A stretch of DNA of 64,000 nucleotides, taken from assembly GCF_000337915.1 (NCBI RefSeq), contig NZ_AOJE01000011.1, positions 30,523 through 94,522 on the forward strand. Reading direction: 5' to 3'. The notes beneath the pieces were generated by a model. It worked only from the letters and a program-made list of their open reading frames with translations. It was not told the origin of the DNA and ran no database searches. A program made the translations under genes and the position numbers. This document shows positions 41,108 through 50,145 of this stretch, one piece after another. The stretch comes from Halorubrum saccharovorum DSM 1137. Lineage in GTDB: Archaea > Halobacteriota > Halobacteria > Halobacteriales > Haloferacaceae. Every line of letters begins with the position of its first letter. The first letter of the stretch is position 1.

Positions 41108-41524
41108 TTACGGCCAGTCGTCGCGCGAGGACTCCTCGGTGGTCTCCGTCTCCTCGTCCCCGGTGGCGAGGATCCAGCCCGCGGCGTCCGCCGCGTCCTC
41201 GACGTGGAGGAACTCCCAGCCGGTCGTCTCGGCCATCGCCTCGTCCTCCTCGTCGACGCCGACGAACACGTGCCGCTCGGTGTCGAACTGCTGGGCGATG
41301 TTCTCCAGGCTCTCCTCGACGCCGCGCGGCCCGGAGAAAAAGTCCTGGCGCACGCGGTGTTTGCGGGTGAAGTTCGTGACGACGTAGGTCGGCTTCTCGC
41401 TGACGACGCCGACGTACTCCGTCCACTGCCGGGCGTTGTTGAACACGTCGTTAGGGTCCGCGAGGGCCTTCAACGCCTTCAGCTCGAACGCCAGCGTCAT
41501 GTCGGTAGATCCGCCACTGTCCAT
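41108..41524 (-). CDS. DUF7124-like haloarchaeal protein
   Basis: A 138-residue acidic soluble protein. MTLAFELKALKALADPNDVFNNARQWTEYVG and YVVTNFTRKHRVRQDFFSG are the conserved N-terminal blocks, followed by WEFLHVEDAADAAGW and a disordered acidic tail. An AT-rich box at 41546-41554 is centred 26 bases before the ATG at 41524, so that start is preferred over the internal Met at 41500. Function unknown. Confidence 0.78.
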   Translation of the reverse strand: MDSGGSTDMTLAFELKALKALADPNDVFNNARQWTEYVGVVSEKPTYVVTNFTRKHRVRQDFFSGPRGVEESLENIAQQFDTERHVFVGVDEEDEAMAETTGWEFLHVEDAADAAGWILATGDEETETTEESSRDDWP

Positions 41525-41631
41525 GGTGAACCGTTCTCGCGGCGGGCGAAAACAACTTCGCTTCCGGGATCGCTCGCGTTTCGCGGGAACCGACCGCGAC
41601 GACCGACGGGGCGATCAACCGCGCGACCGGT

Positions 41632-41847
41632 TCAGCGCGCGCGAACCTCGTAGTAGTCGGTGAACTTCACCACGTCGCCGTCGTCGAGGTCGTTGACCTC
41701 CGGGGCCGTCCGCGGTCGCCCCGCGAGCTCTCGGACGGTCACCTGCGTCTCCTCGTCGAGCTCGTCGTAGTGGCGGACCCGCGCGTCGGCCGGGATAATT
41801 CCGGTTCGCCGGAGCCGCATGCGCCTGTCCGTCTCTCGGAGTGGCAT
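41632..41847 (-). CDS. Small conserved haloarchaeal protein
   Basis: A 71-residue basic-to-acidic protein (MPLRETDRRMRLRRTGIIPA...). Its C-terminus DVVKFTDYYEVRAR is beta-rich. It lies between the DUF7124-type gene and the histidine kinase, same strand as both. Met at 41820 is an alternative start. Its codon usage matches coding DNA, and no competing longer frame is convincing. Function unknown. Confidence 0.6.
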   Translation of the reverse strand: MPLRETDRRMRLRRTGIIPADARVRHYDELDEETQVTVRELAGRPRTAPEVNDLDDGDVVKFTDYYEVRAR

Positions 41848-41940
41848 ACGGTAACTAATAACATGGTAAATTGTGATAAATCCATCGGTGGTGTCGGCCT
41901 CCGCGGGAGACGCTCTCGTCGCCGCAGTCCGTCCGGTCCG

Positions 41941-44151
41941 TCACCGGTCGGACCGCGGAAGCGTGACCGTCACGACCGACCCGCGGGGCACCGCCTCGCG
42001 GACCGTCGCCTCGCCGCCCGACTGCTGGACCACCCAGTAGACGAGCCAGAGACCGAGCCCGCTGCCGTGGTAGAGGGCGTCGACGGCCTCGCCGGTCTCC
42101 AACACGTCTCGGTTCATCCCGGTCAACCCCGGGCCGTCGTCCGTGACGGTGATCGCGACCTCGTCGTCGGTCGCGGCGACCGCGATCTCGACGGTCGGGG
42201 ACTCGCGATCGTGGTGGACGATCGCGTTTCGGACCAGCTCGTCTATCGCCCGGTCGATCCACGCCGTCGCCGACGCGTAGACCGTCCCGTCCGGCGTCGA
42301 CGCGGTCACCGACGCCTCGGGGAACTCGTCGCCGGCCTCGGCCGCGAGCGTCCCGGCCGTGCGCGCGATGTCGACCGGCTCGGTCTCCGGCGGATCGCTC
42401 AACACCTCGGTGATCTGGTGGGCCTTCTCGCTCGTCGACAGCAGCGCCTCGGCCCGCGCGACGATGTCGTCGGCCGCCGTCGCGATCGGGTCGTCGCCTC
42501 CGGTCGCCCGCTCCTCGTCCGCGATTTCCTCGCGCGGTTCCGCGTCGGCGGCGATCTGCCGCGCCCGACCGCGGACCACGGTCATCGCGTTCCGGAGGTT
42601 GTGCTGGAGCACGCGGTCCACGACCCGGAGCTGGTGCGCGCGGTTCTCGCTGTCCGTCACGTCGCGGAGGACCCCGACGACGCCGACGACGCTATCGTCA
42701 CCCTCGTCGGGACCCTCCAGGGGATAGTACCGCACGTCGAACGTTCTGGTTCCGCGACCGGGGTGCGTCCGCGTCGCGCGGTATTCCACCGACTGCCCCG
42801 CGAGCGCCCGGGACACCTGCCGTCGCACGTCCGGGTAGCGGCCGTCGTCGACGACGTCCGACAGCGTGAGCCCGGTGACGTCCGCGTCGCCGATCCCGTG
42901 GTACGTCCGGTACCGCTCGTTCGCGAACAGGAACCGCCCGTCGCGGTCGACCGCGGCGATCAGATCCGTGGCGCCGTCGACCGCGCGCTTGAACCGCTCC
43001 AAGTCGATCTCCCGCTCCTTGATCTCGGTGACGTCACGACAGATCGCGAACGTCCCCGCGAGATCCCCGTCGCCGTCGTAGTACGGGTACCGCCGAGTGC
43101 TGAACGTCGCCTCGCGGCCGGTCCGCTCGAACGACGGCGACACCTCGTAGTCGGCCGGCTCCTCCGTCCGGAGCACCTCTCGTCGCCGCTCGTCGATCTC
43201 CGCGGCCGTCTCGGCGTCCATGAACGCGGTCTCGTCCTCCCCGTACAGGTCCTCGCGGGCGACGCCGGCGAACTCGCTCACCGCCTCGTTGAGCAGCTCG
43301 AACGTGCCGTCGCGGTCCTGCAACAGGATCGGGTCGTCGAGCCGCTCGACGATGTCGCGGTACTGTTTCAGCTTCCCCTCGGCCGCCTTCCGTTCCGTCA
43401 CGTCGGTCTGGATGGCGACGAACCGAGACACGCTCCCCGCGTCGTCGAACACGGGCGCGATCGTCTGATGGGCGTGATAGCGGCTCCCGTCCTTCCGCCG
43501 GTCCACGATCTCCTCCTTCCACACCTCGCCGGCGCGGAGCGTCTCCCACAGCGACGCGAAGTACTCGTCGGACATCTCACCGGAGTTGAGCACCGCCGGG
43601 GTCTCCCCGATCACCTCCTCGGGCTCGTAGCCGGTGTGGCGAGTGAACGCCGGGTTGACGTACTCGATCGTCCCGTCGGTGTCTGTGACGTAGATCGCGT
43701 GTCCCGCGTGTTCGACGAGGTTCCGGAACGTCCGGAGCTCGCGGTCCCGATCGCCCGCGCTCCGCTCGCGGAACACGGCGGAGTACACGGTCTCGCCGCC
43801 GGCCTCGTGCGCGTGGAACCGCGCCGAAAAGGTGCGCGTCTCCCCGTCGGCCGTCTTCAGCGGCACCGAAACGTCGCCCGCGTCGACGAGCCCCGCCGGG
43901 TCGCCGAGCCGAGCGCGGAGTGAGGCGGCCCGCTGCTCGGCGGTCTCGTCCGAGATCAGCTCGGCGAGTCGACCGCCCGTGAGGAACGCGGCGTCATGGC
44001 CGAGCGCGTTTTCCGCGGCGGGGTTGGCGTAGACGATCGACCCGTCTCCGTCGATCGAGACGATCGGGTCCGCGCTCCCCTCGACGACGGACGCGAAGAA
44101 CTCGCCGTCCGGCGGCGAGAAATCGCTACCGTCGTCGGTTTCCTGTGTCAT
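41941..44151 (-). CDS. Multi-PAS histidine kinase
   Basis: A 736-residue soluble sensor kinase. About four PAS units fill residues 20-520 (PIVSIDGDGSIVYANPAA, AIYVTDTDGTIEYVNPAF with the PAS-associated DGSRYHAHQTIAPVF, DPILLQDRDGTFELLN, LIAAVDRDGRFLFANERYR). The phosphoacceptor block is VVDRVLQHNLRNAMTVVRG and the ATPase has ELVRNAIVHHDRE (N box), VTDDGPGLT (G1) and SGLGLWLVYWVVQQSGG (G2). No transmembrane segments, so it senses an internal signal, possibly redox or a ligand. No response regulator is adjacent. Confidence 0.93.
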   Translation of the reverse strand: MTQETDDGSDFSPPDGEFFASVVEGSADPIVSIDGDGSIVYANPAAENALGHDAAFLTGGRLAELISDETAEQRAASLRARLGDPAGLVDAGDVSVPLKTADGETRTFSARFHAHEAGGETVYSAVFRERSAGDRDRELRTFRNLVEHAGHAIYVTDTDGTIEYVNPAFTRHTGYEPEEVIGETPAVLNSGEMSDEYFASLWETLRAGEVWKEEIVDRRKDGSRYHAHQTIAPVFDDAGSVSRFVAIQTDVTERKAAEGKLKQYRDIVERLDDPILLQDRDGTFELLNEAVSEFAGVAREDLYGEDETAFMDAETAAEIDERRREVLRTEEPADYEVSPSFERTGREATFSTRRYPYYDGDGDLAGTFAICRDVTEIKEREIDLERFKRAVDGATDLIAAVDRDGRFLFANERYRTYHGIGDADVTGLTLSDVVDDGRYPDVRRQVSRALAGQSVEYRATRTHPGRGTRTFDVRYYPLEGPDEGDDSVVGVVGVLRDVTDSENRAHQLRVVDRVLQHNLRNAMTVVRGRARQIAADAEPREEIADEERATGGDDPIATAADDIVARAEALLSTSEKAHQITEVLSDPPETEPVDIARTAGTLAAEAGDEFPEASVTASTPDGTVYASATAWIDRAIDELVRNAIVHHDRESPTVEIAVAATDDEVAITVTDDGPGLTGMNRDVLETGEAVDALYHGSGLGLWLVYWVVQQSGGEATVREAVPRGSVVTVTLPRSDR

Positions 44152-44200
44152 ATAAATCGAGGTCGGTGTCGAGCGGTGAAAACCTACTGACCGGCGCGTC

Positions 44201-44241
44201 GGGCGGGACGGGCGGGACGGGCGGGACGGGCGGGACGGGCG
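44201..44241 (+). repeat. G-rich 9-base tandem repeat with quadruplex-forming pattern
   Basis: Four and a half copies of GGGCGGGAC run from 44201 to 44241, giving nine or so GGG tracts with one- or two-base loops. That satisfies the classical G-quadruplex pattern twice over on the plus strand (C-rich on the transcribed minus strand). It sits 49 bases upstream of the histidine-kinase start, between it and the stop of the FAD oxidoreductase gene. Confidence 0.75.
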
Positions 44242-44335
44242 GTGTCGGTAGGGAGGTGTCGGTCGGATGGTGTCGAAGTCGGGTAGGACGGGCGGCGTCG
44301 TTCGAGCGGCGGTTCCCGACCCGTTCAGACGTCGC

Positions 44336-45577
44336 TCACTGCTGTTCGGTCGCGGCCGGGAGGTCGTCGACGGCGAAGCCGGGCTCCATGAGGAGCTCCG
44401 TCTGGTCGCTCACGTCGCGGCCCTCGCGCATGAGCTGTTTGAACGCCGACTGCGGCGAGAGGTCGCCGATGAGCACGCCCCCCACGATCTTCCCGTCTTT
44501 GAGGGCCACGCGGCGCCACTCGCCTTCAGCCGTGGTCGCCTCGACCGAGTCGTCGCCGAGCGTCGGGTGGCCGAAGGAGAGGAACGGGAAGTCGAAGTGG
44601 GTGATCGAGTACGAGGAGACCCACTCGAACTCCTCGCTGCCGTACTCGACCATGTTGCGGGCGGCGATCGTCCCCTGTTCCTTGGCCGACCCCCACGAGC
44701 CGTTCTTCGCCTGCTGGCCCAAGACCAGGTCGTTGAACGTGGTGATGTCGCCGGCGGCGAACACGTTGTCGACGTTGGTGCGCATGAACTCGTCGACGAC
44801 GATGCCGTTCTCGGTCTCCAGCCGCGTGTCCTCGACCAGTTCGGTGTTGAAGTCGAGCCCGATCGCGACGCCCGCGAAGTCGCACTCGTAGCGCTCGCCG
44901 TTCGGGTCTACCGCGGCCTCGACGTGGCCGTCGTCGTCGACCTCGAAGTGGTCGACCCCGGAATCGAAGACGGGCTCGACGCCGCGCTCGCGCATCGCGT
45001 CGTGCATGATCTCCGCGCCCTCCTCGGAGAGGGCGTAGCGCCACCAGTTGTCGCCGCGCATCAGGTACTTCGCCTCGACGTCCTGCGCGCCGCAGATCGC
45101 CGCGAAGTCGATGCCGAGGAGGCCGGCGCCGACGATGACGGCCCGTTCGGCGTCCTCGACGCTCTCCTTGATCTTGCGGGCGTCCTGGAACGTCCAGAAG
45201 TGGTGGATCCCGTCGGCGTCGGCGTTACCGACCGGGAGCTGTTGGGGGGTGCCGCCGACCGCGAGCAGGAGGGAGTCGTACTCGAACGTCTCGCCCTCGT
45301 GGGTGTGAATCGCGTCGTTCTCGATGTCGATGTCGACGACGACCGTGTTGAGCCGGAGGTCGACGTCGTGGTCGTCGTACCACGATTCCTGATGGATCGA
45401 AATCGGAGCCTCGGGGAGTTTCCCCTTCGCGTACTCCTTGATCAGGATCCGATTGTAGAGGGACTCCCCCTCGTCAGTGAGAACCGTGATCTCGGCGTCG
45501 GGCGCTTCCTCGCGGAGCGTCTCGGCCGCGGACGCCCCCGCGATACCGTCACCGACGATCACGTACGAATCGCTCAT
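44336..45577 (-). CDS. NAD(P)H/FAD-dependent oxidoreductase
   Basis: A 413-residue two-dinucleotide-domain flavoprotein of the pyridine-nucleotide-disulfide reductase/nitrite-reductase-like group. VIVGDGIAGASAAETLREEAP is the FAD-binding start, ERAVIVGAGLLGIDFAA the NAD(P) fold, and TNVDNVFAAGDITTFND the second FAD motif. No redox CxxxxC motif is present, so it is more like rubredoxin/ferredoxin or nitrite reductase-type NADH oxidoreductases. Start 45577 (MSDSYVIV). Partner unknown. Confidence 0.85.
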   Translation of the reverse strand: MSDSYVIVGDGIAGASAAETLREEAPDAEITVLTDEGESLYNRILIKEYAKGKLPEAPISIHQESWYDDHDVDLRLNTVVVDIDIENDAIHTHEGETFEYDSLLLAVGGTPQQLPVGNADADGIHHFWTFQDARKIKESVEDAERAVIVGAGLLGIDFAAICGAQDVEAKYLMRGDNWWRYALSEEGAEIMHDAMRERGVEPVFDSGVDHFEVDDDGHVEAAVDPNGERYECDFAGVAIGLDFNTELVEDTRLETENGIVVDEFMRTNVDNVFAAGDITTFNDLVLGQQAKNGSWGSAKEQGTIAARNMVEYGSEEFEWVSSYSITHFDFPFLSFGHPTLGDDSVEATTAEGEWRRVALKDGKIVGGVLIGDLSPQSAFKQLMREGRDVSDQTELLMEPGFAVDDLPAATEQQ

Positions 45578-45712
45578 ACGCGGGGGTTCGGATTCATGGT
45601 TAATGTGGGTTGTCATCCGCGCGTGACACAGTGTGAATTACCCGCAATGCCGCTCGACGAGGCGATTGACAGTCGCTCGGCACGGAGCAGTCCGACGACG
45701 ACCCGGCCCGCG

Positions 45713-46291
45713 TCAGCGGTCGGCGCCGGCGGGGGCTGCGGGGAACTCCTTCTCGCCCGCCTCGATCGCCACGTCCAGCCAGTTTTCCATCGGGATAAGC
45801 GGGCATTCGTACGCGTGGTTGTACGCGCACGTGGGGTTGTACGCCACGTTGAAGTCCACAACCCACTCGCCGTCGACGCGGTCGCGGTCGGGCTCTAAGT
45901 CGAGGTACCGCCCCGCCCCGTACGTCGCCTCGCCGTTGGTCTCGTCGCGGAATGGCACCCAGAAGCGGTCGCCGCCGTCGGTCGGGCGATACGCCTGTAG
46001 CGTCACGGACTCGCCGTCGACCTCGAACCGGAACTCCCCCCAGCGGCGATACGTCTGCTCGCCGTCCGCGGTCGTCTCGACGGTCACGGTCTCCTTCTCG
46101 TCGTGTTCGTGAAGCGAAAGGGCGAACCGATACGCCGGGTCCGGATCGAAGTACGCCAGCCCGGGGAAGTCGTCGCCGCGCATCGACGCCGGAAGCGGTG
46201 ACCGCGGGGAGTCCCGGAAATGCTCGCGTTTCGCCCGCCGCTGCGCCTCGATCTGTGCGGCCCAGTCGTCGTCGGGGCTCGTCTCGGTCAT
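45713..46291 (-). CDS. DUF1684-family protein (copy 1)
   Basis: A 192-residue soluble protein. FPGLAYFDPDPAYRFALSL, FWVPFRDETNGEATYGAGRYLDLEPD and DFNVAYNPTCAYNHAYECPL-PMENWL are diagnostic of DUF1684, with conserved Arg, Asp and Asn. A second, diverged copy lies at 63274. Start 46291 (MTETSPDDD). It follows the FAD oxidoreductase gene in opposite order, 135 bases away on the same strand. Function unknown. Confidence 0.88.
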   Translation of the reverse strand: MTETSPDDDWAAQIEAQRRAKREHFRDSPRSPLPASMRGDDFPGLAYFDPDPAYRFALSLHEHDEKETVTVETTADGEQTYRRWGEFRFEVDGESVTLQAYRPTDGGDRFWVPFRDETNGEATYGAGRYLDLEPDRDRVDGEWVVDFNVAYNPTCAYNHAYECPLIPMENWLDVAIEAGEKEFPAAPAGADR

Positions 46292-46420
46292 GCAGGTATA
46301 TTGGGCATTTCGTGCAATAACGCTTTCGTCCGGGGAGACCGGCGTCGGCGAAGCGCCGAGGATCGACGGGTGACGAGCGCCGCGCCACAGATTCAAGGTC
46401 GTCGCTCTCCAACAGCGGCT

Positions 46421-47017
46421 ATGAAGATCCGGCAGAACATCCGTCACTGGGCCGCGAAGAAGGCGTTGACGACGCCGGTCGTCGGCGACGTGGCGAACGA
46501 CAAGCTCGTCGATCTCCACACGAGCATCTTCCTCAACAAGGCCGACGAGGACCGCCGCGAGGAGCGCCGCGCCCACCTCGACAGCTTCTTCGACGCGACG
46601 ATGGACACCTACGTCGCCGCGCTGGAGGCCGGCTTCCCGGAGGCGGAGGCCCGCGAGATCACCCACGTACAGGCCAACTTCGACTTCTTCAACCACGGCT
46701 GGACGGAGATGATGGAGATCCCGGGCGACGAGCTGGAGCCGCACTACCGGCGCTACGAGTCTTTCTTCGCCGACCACGGGATCACGATCGACGACCCGCT
46801 CGGGGAGTTCCGACCCGCCGAGGGCGTCGTCGACGCTCCCGAGACGCCCGAGAAGCTGGAGACGGCGGAGTACGAGAACGCGCTGGCCGGCTTCGCAGAC
46901 GACGTGTACGTCGAGACCGACGACGGGGAGACGGTCGTCGGCGGCGATCGCGAGGAGCCGGACGAGGTCGACCCGTCCGCCGCGCCGGGGCTCGACGAGG
47001 ACGAGGCGAGCGCCTGA
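46421..47017 (+). CDS. DUF6149-like haloarchaeal protein
   Basis: A 198-residue soluble, mostly helical protein. MKIRQNIRHWAAKKALTTPVVGDVANDKLVDLHTSIFL at the N-terminus, then EITHVQANFDFFNHGWTEMMEIPGDE, characterise a haloarchaeal hypothetical family. The last 50 residues are acidic and disordered. No catalytic motif. Function unknown. Confidence 0.78.
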   Translation: MKIRQNIRHWAAKKALTTPVVGDVANDKLVDLHTSIFLNKADEDRREERRAHLDSFFDATMDTYVAALEAGFPEAEAREITHVQANFDFFNHGWTEMMEIPGDELEPHYRRYESFFADHGITIDDPLGEFRPAEGVVDAPETPEKLETAEYENALAGFADDVYVETDDGETVVGGDREEPDEVDPSAAPGLDEDEASA

Positions 47018-47080
47018 CCGGGGATCCGCGACTCGCCGGCTCCCGCCCACGTTTATACGTCGGCGGCGTGACCGACCGAC

Positions 47081-48121
47081 ATGAACCGCGGGCAATCGTT
47101 TCTCCTCCTCCTCATCGGCTCGGTCGCGCTCCTGACGCTGTTCGTCATCAGCCCGTTCATCGAGTACGTCATCGCCTCCGCGATCCTGGCGTACGTCCTC
47201 TACCCGTTTCACGTTCGGCTCTCGCGGCGACTCCGGAGAGCCCTCGCCGACCGGCTCCGCGAGTCGCTGTCGCGCCGGCTGGGGAACATGCTGTCCGCGC
47301 TGCTCCTCATTTTCTCGTCGATCGTCGCCGTCATCCTGCCGCTCGCGTACATCTCCTGGGTGTTCGTCCGCGACCTCACAGAGATCGCGCGGGGGAACAC
47401 CGGCATCGACGTCGCGGCCATCGAGGCGGAGATCACGGCGCTCACCGGGGAGCAGGTCGAGGTCGGCGACGTCCTCGCGACGATCGGCCAGCTGCTCGCG
47501 AACACGCTGTTCGGCGGGGTCGGCGGGATCGTCACCACCGCGATCCGCGCCTCGGTCGGGCTCTCGCTGGCGCTGTTTTTGGTGTACTACACCCTGCTCG
47601 ACGGGCCGGCGTTCGTGCGGTGGCTCCGGCTGACGAGCCCGCTCCCGTCGAACGTCACCGCGGACCTCGTGGACCGCGTCGACGCGATGACCCGCGGGGT
47701 CGTGATCGGGCACATCGTCGTGGCGCTGTTGCAGGCGCTGGTCGCCGGGATCGGCCTCTGGGCGGCCGGGATCCCCAACGTCGTCTTCTGGACCTTCGTG
47801 ATGGCGGTGCTGGCGCTGGTGCCGCTGGTCGGGGCGTTCTTCGTCTGGGGACCCGCGGTGGTGTACCTCGTCGCGATCGATCAGGTGACCGCGGGGGTCT
47901 TCCTCGCGGTGTACGGAGTCCTCGTCATCGCGATGGTGGACAACTACGCGCGCCCGATCGTCATCGACCAGCAGGCCCACCTGAACCCCGCGGTGATCCT
48001 CCTCGGGGTGTTCGGCGGGATCTACTCCGTCGGCTTCACCGGGCTGTTCGTCGGTCCCATCGTCATCGGCGTGCTCGCGGCCACGCTGGAGACGTTCCGA
48101 GAGGATTACGACGTGATCTGA
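47081..48121 (+). CDS. AI-2E-family (PerM/YdiK-type) membrane transporter
   Basis: A 346-residue membrane protein with about seven or eight transmembrane segments. The N-terminal pair LLIGSVALLTLFVISPFIEYVIASAILAYVL and the C-terminal blocks PLVGAFFVWGPAVVYLVA and NYARPIVIDQQAHLNPAVILLGVFGGI follow the AI-2E transporter family. Some members are Na+/H+ antiporters, so that is an alternative to export of autoinducer or metabolites. A GTTTATACG box 26 bases upstream supports a leaderless start at 47081. Confidence 0.87.
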   Translation: MNRGQSFLLLLIGSVALLTLFVISPFIEYVIASAILAYVLYPFHVRLSRRLRRALADRLRESLSRRLGNMLSALLLIFSSIVAVILPLAYISWVFVRDLTEIARGNTGIDVAAIEAEITALTGEQVEVGDVLATIGQLLANTLFGGVGGIVTTAIRASVGLSLALFLVYYTLLDGPAFVRWLRLTSPLPSNVTADLVDRVDAMTRGVVIGHIVVALLQALVAGIGLWAAGIPNVVFWTFVMAVLALVPLVGAFFVWGPAVVYLVAIDQVTAGVFLAVYGVLVIAMVDNYARPIVIDQQAHLNPAVILLGVFGGIYSVGFTGLFVGPIVIGVLAATLETFREDYDVI

Positions 48122-48167
48122 CGGCGCCTGAGGACGTTTTAAACCGGTCGGGCGCGTATCGCGCTTC

Positions 48168-48698
48168 ATGTCCACCTCCGCCGCGCGCCTCCCGGACCGC
48201 CGCGACGCACTGCTCGTCGTCGCCGCCGCGGTCGGGGTCAACCTGATCGGCGCGGTCGGCGTCCCCTTCACCGCCACCGAGAGCGCGTGGTTCGGCGGGC
48301 TCGACCTGCCCGCCTACTACCCGCCGAGCTGGGCGTTCGGCGTCGTCTGGCCGATCCTGTACGCGCTGATCGGCGCCGCGGCCGCGCTCGTCTACCTCGG
48401 CGGACGCGAGGTGGAGGGGAGCGCCGGCGAAGCGGCACGGCTCGGCCGCGACGCCCGGATCGCGCTCGGGCTGTTCGCCGTCCAACTCGCCGTCAACGTC
48501 GCGTGGTCGCCCGTCTTCTGGGGGCTCGAACGCGCCGACCTCGGACTCGTCGTCCTCGGACTCCTGCTCCCGCTCGTGGTCGCGGCGATCGTCGCGTTCG
48601 ACCGGGTCGACCGGCGGGCCGCGCTCCTTCTCGTCCCGTACCTCGCGTGGGTCTGCTTCGCGACCGCGCTCAACTACGGGATCTGGGCGCTGAACTGA
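48168..48698 (+). CDS. TspO/MBR-family membrane protein
   Basis: A 176-residue five-TM protein. PAYYPPSWAFGVVWPILYALIGAA and NVAWSPVFWGLERADLGL are the TspO signature, with the conserved Trp and Asn of the porphyrin-binding pocket. It probably binds tetrapyrroles and has signalling or scavenging roles. Stands 46 bases after the AI-2E gene and may be co-transcribed. C-terminus ALNYGIWALN. Confidence 0.92.
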   Translation: MSTSAARLPDRRDALLVVAAAVGVNLIGAVGVPFTATESAWFGGLDLPAYYPPSWAFGVVWPILYALIGAAAALVYLGGREVEGSAGEAARLGRDARIALGLFAVQLAVNVAWSPVFWGLERADLGLVVLGLLLPLVVAAIVAFDRVDRRAALLLVPYLAWVCFATALNYGIWALN

Positions 48699-48706
48699 CG
48701 GACCGG

Positions 48707-49333
48707 CTACTCCTCGCGCTCCCCGAGCCGCGCCGCGACGAACTCCCGCTCAACCGGGTCGAGGTCGCGGTCGCCGTCGCGGAAGGCGCGGAGCCCGTCG
48801 CGGTACCGATCGCCCGCGGTTTCGCTCCCTCCGGCACTCCCGCTCACCGCGGCCGGCTCGGCCGCGGGGCGCTCCAGCACCAGCTCGGCGATCCCCGTCG
48901 TCTCGCCCGTGTACGCGAAGCCGCACTTGGAGAGCGCCGCGTAGGCGAACGGGTTGTTGACCGCGATCTTCACCCGGTCGTACCCGTCGGTCGCGAGCCG
49001 CGAGACGGTCCGGTCGATCAGCCGCGGGCCGAGCCCCTCGCCGCGGCGCGCGACGTGAACGGTGACGTACCGGAGACGGCAGCAGTCGGGGTCGGTCCGG
49101 TCGGGAGAGAAGGAGACGGCCGCGACCACGTCGTCGTCGAACTCGCTCGCCTCGACGGTCGGCGGGAGGGGCTCGTCCGGCTCCCACTCGGGGACCGCCG
49201 GCGAGCCGTCGGGGGTCCGCAGCGCCGCCTTGCCCGGCGCGCCGACGACGAACTTGCCGGCGTAGGCGAACGCCCGGTAGTCGAGCCGCAGCGTCGCCCC
49301 CGAGCCCGGACCGCCGAGGAACGCGTACTCCAT
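48707..49333 (-). CDS. GNAT-family N-acetyltransferase-like protein
   Basis: A 208-residue protein. The core CCRLRYVTVHVARRGEGLGPRLIDRTVSRLATDG includes the GNAT motif A (R-x-x-G-x-G/A as RRGEGLG) for acetyl-CoA binding, then VNNPFAYAALSKCGFAYTGE. The C-terminal 45 residues are disordered plus a helix that may bind a partner. Substrate unknown. Convergent with the TspO gene by only eight bases. Confidence 0.83.
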   Translation of the reverse strand: MEYAFLGGPGSGATLRLDYRAFAYAGKFVVGAPGKAALRTPDGSPAVPEWEPDEPLPPTVEASEFDDDVVAAVSFSPDRTDPDCCRLRYVTVHVARRGEGLGPRLIDRTVSRLATDGYDRVKIAVNNPFAYAALSKCGFAYTGETTGIAELVLERPAAEPAAVSGSAGGSETAGDRYRDGLRAFRDGDRDLDPVEREFVAARLGEREE

Positions 49334-49416
49334 GGCGACCGGTACGGCTCGCCGATGTAAATGAGCGGGGGCTCGCCGCGAACGCCTTTTAAGTTCGTCC
49401 GCGACCGATCGCCGCC

Positions 49417-49992
49417 ATGTACGGCCTCGGCGACGTTGGCTTCTTCGACCGGATCGCGCCGCTGTACGACCGCGTCATGCCGCCGGCAGACGGCGAGGCG
49501 CTGGCCGCCGGGCTCGATCACGCGACGCGACCGATCGATCGACTGCTCGATGTCGGCGGCGGCTCCGGACGCGCGACGACCGCCCTGGCCGGTCCCGAGA
49601 TCACCGTCGTCGACGCCTCGCTCGTGATGTTGGCCCGCGCTCGGGAGCACCGGGGACTCTCGGGCGTCGCCGGGGACGCGGGCCGACTCCCGTTCGGCGA
49701 CGGGTCGGTCGACGCCGCGACGATCGTCGACGCGTTTCACCACCTGCCCGACCAGGCGGCCGCGATCGAGGAGGCCGCGCGCGTGATCGCCCCCGGCGGC
49801 GCGCTCGTGATCCGGGAGTTCGACCCGACGAACCCGCTCGGCCGGGCCCTCGTCGCGAGCGAGCACGCGATCGGGATGAAGTCCCGGTTCCGGGCGCCGG
49901 ACGCCCTCGCCGACGACCTCGCTGACGCCGGGTTCGACCCCCGAATCGTCGACCGCGGATTCGCCTACACGGTCGTCGGCGTGCGGGAGTGA
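49417..49992 (+). CDS. Class I SAM-dependent methyltransferase
   Basis: A 191-residue methyltransferase. DRLLDVGGGSGRATTALAG is SAM motif I and VVDASLVMLARARE motif II, VDAATIVDAFHHLPDQ motif IV, and ARVIAPGGALVIREF motif VI. The N-terminus FDRIAPLYDRVMPP resembles UbiE-like enzymes. A TTTTAAG box 26-30 bases upstream matches a leaderless start. Substrate unknown. Confidence 0.88.
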   Translation: MYGLGDVGFFDRIAPLYDRVMPPADGEALAAGLDHATRPIDRLLDVGGGSGRATTALAGPEITVVDASLVMLARAREHRGLSGVAGDAGRLPFGDGSVDAATIVDAFHHLPDQAAAIEEAARVIAPGGALVIREFDPTNPLGRALVASEHAIGMKSRFRAPDALADDLADAGFDPRIVDRGFAYTVVGVRE

Positions 49993-50145
49993 GGGTCGGC
50001 GGAGTGAGGAGAGGGCGCCGGCGGGGGATCCGGCCTCGCAAATCTGTCCGGTGACGAGGACGGCGTCGCCGCTCTCGTCGGAGCCGACGGTAACACGGGC
50101 CTCCACTAACAGGGTTATCGTGGTCACGACGCAACTCGCGACCGA

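Noticed and set aside
45713-48277. 854-codon minus-strand frame upstream of the DUF1684 gene
   Set aside because: Only the last 192 codons match DUF1684; the rest is antisense to DUF6149 and AI-2E genes and has low-complexity Arg/Asp composition.
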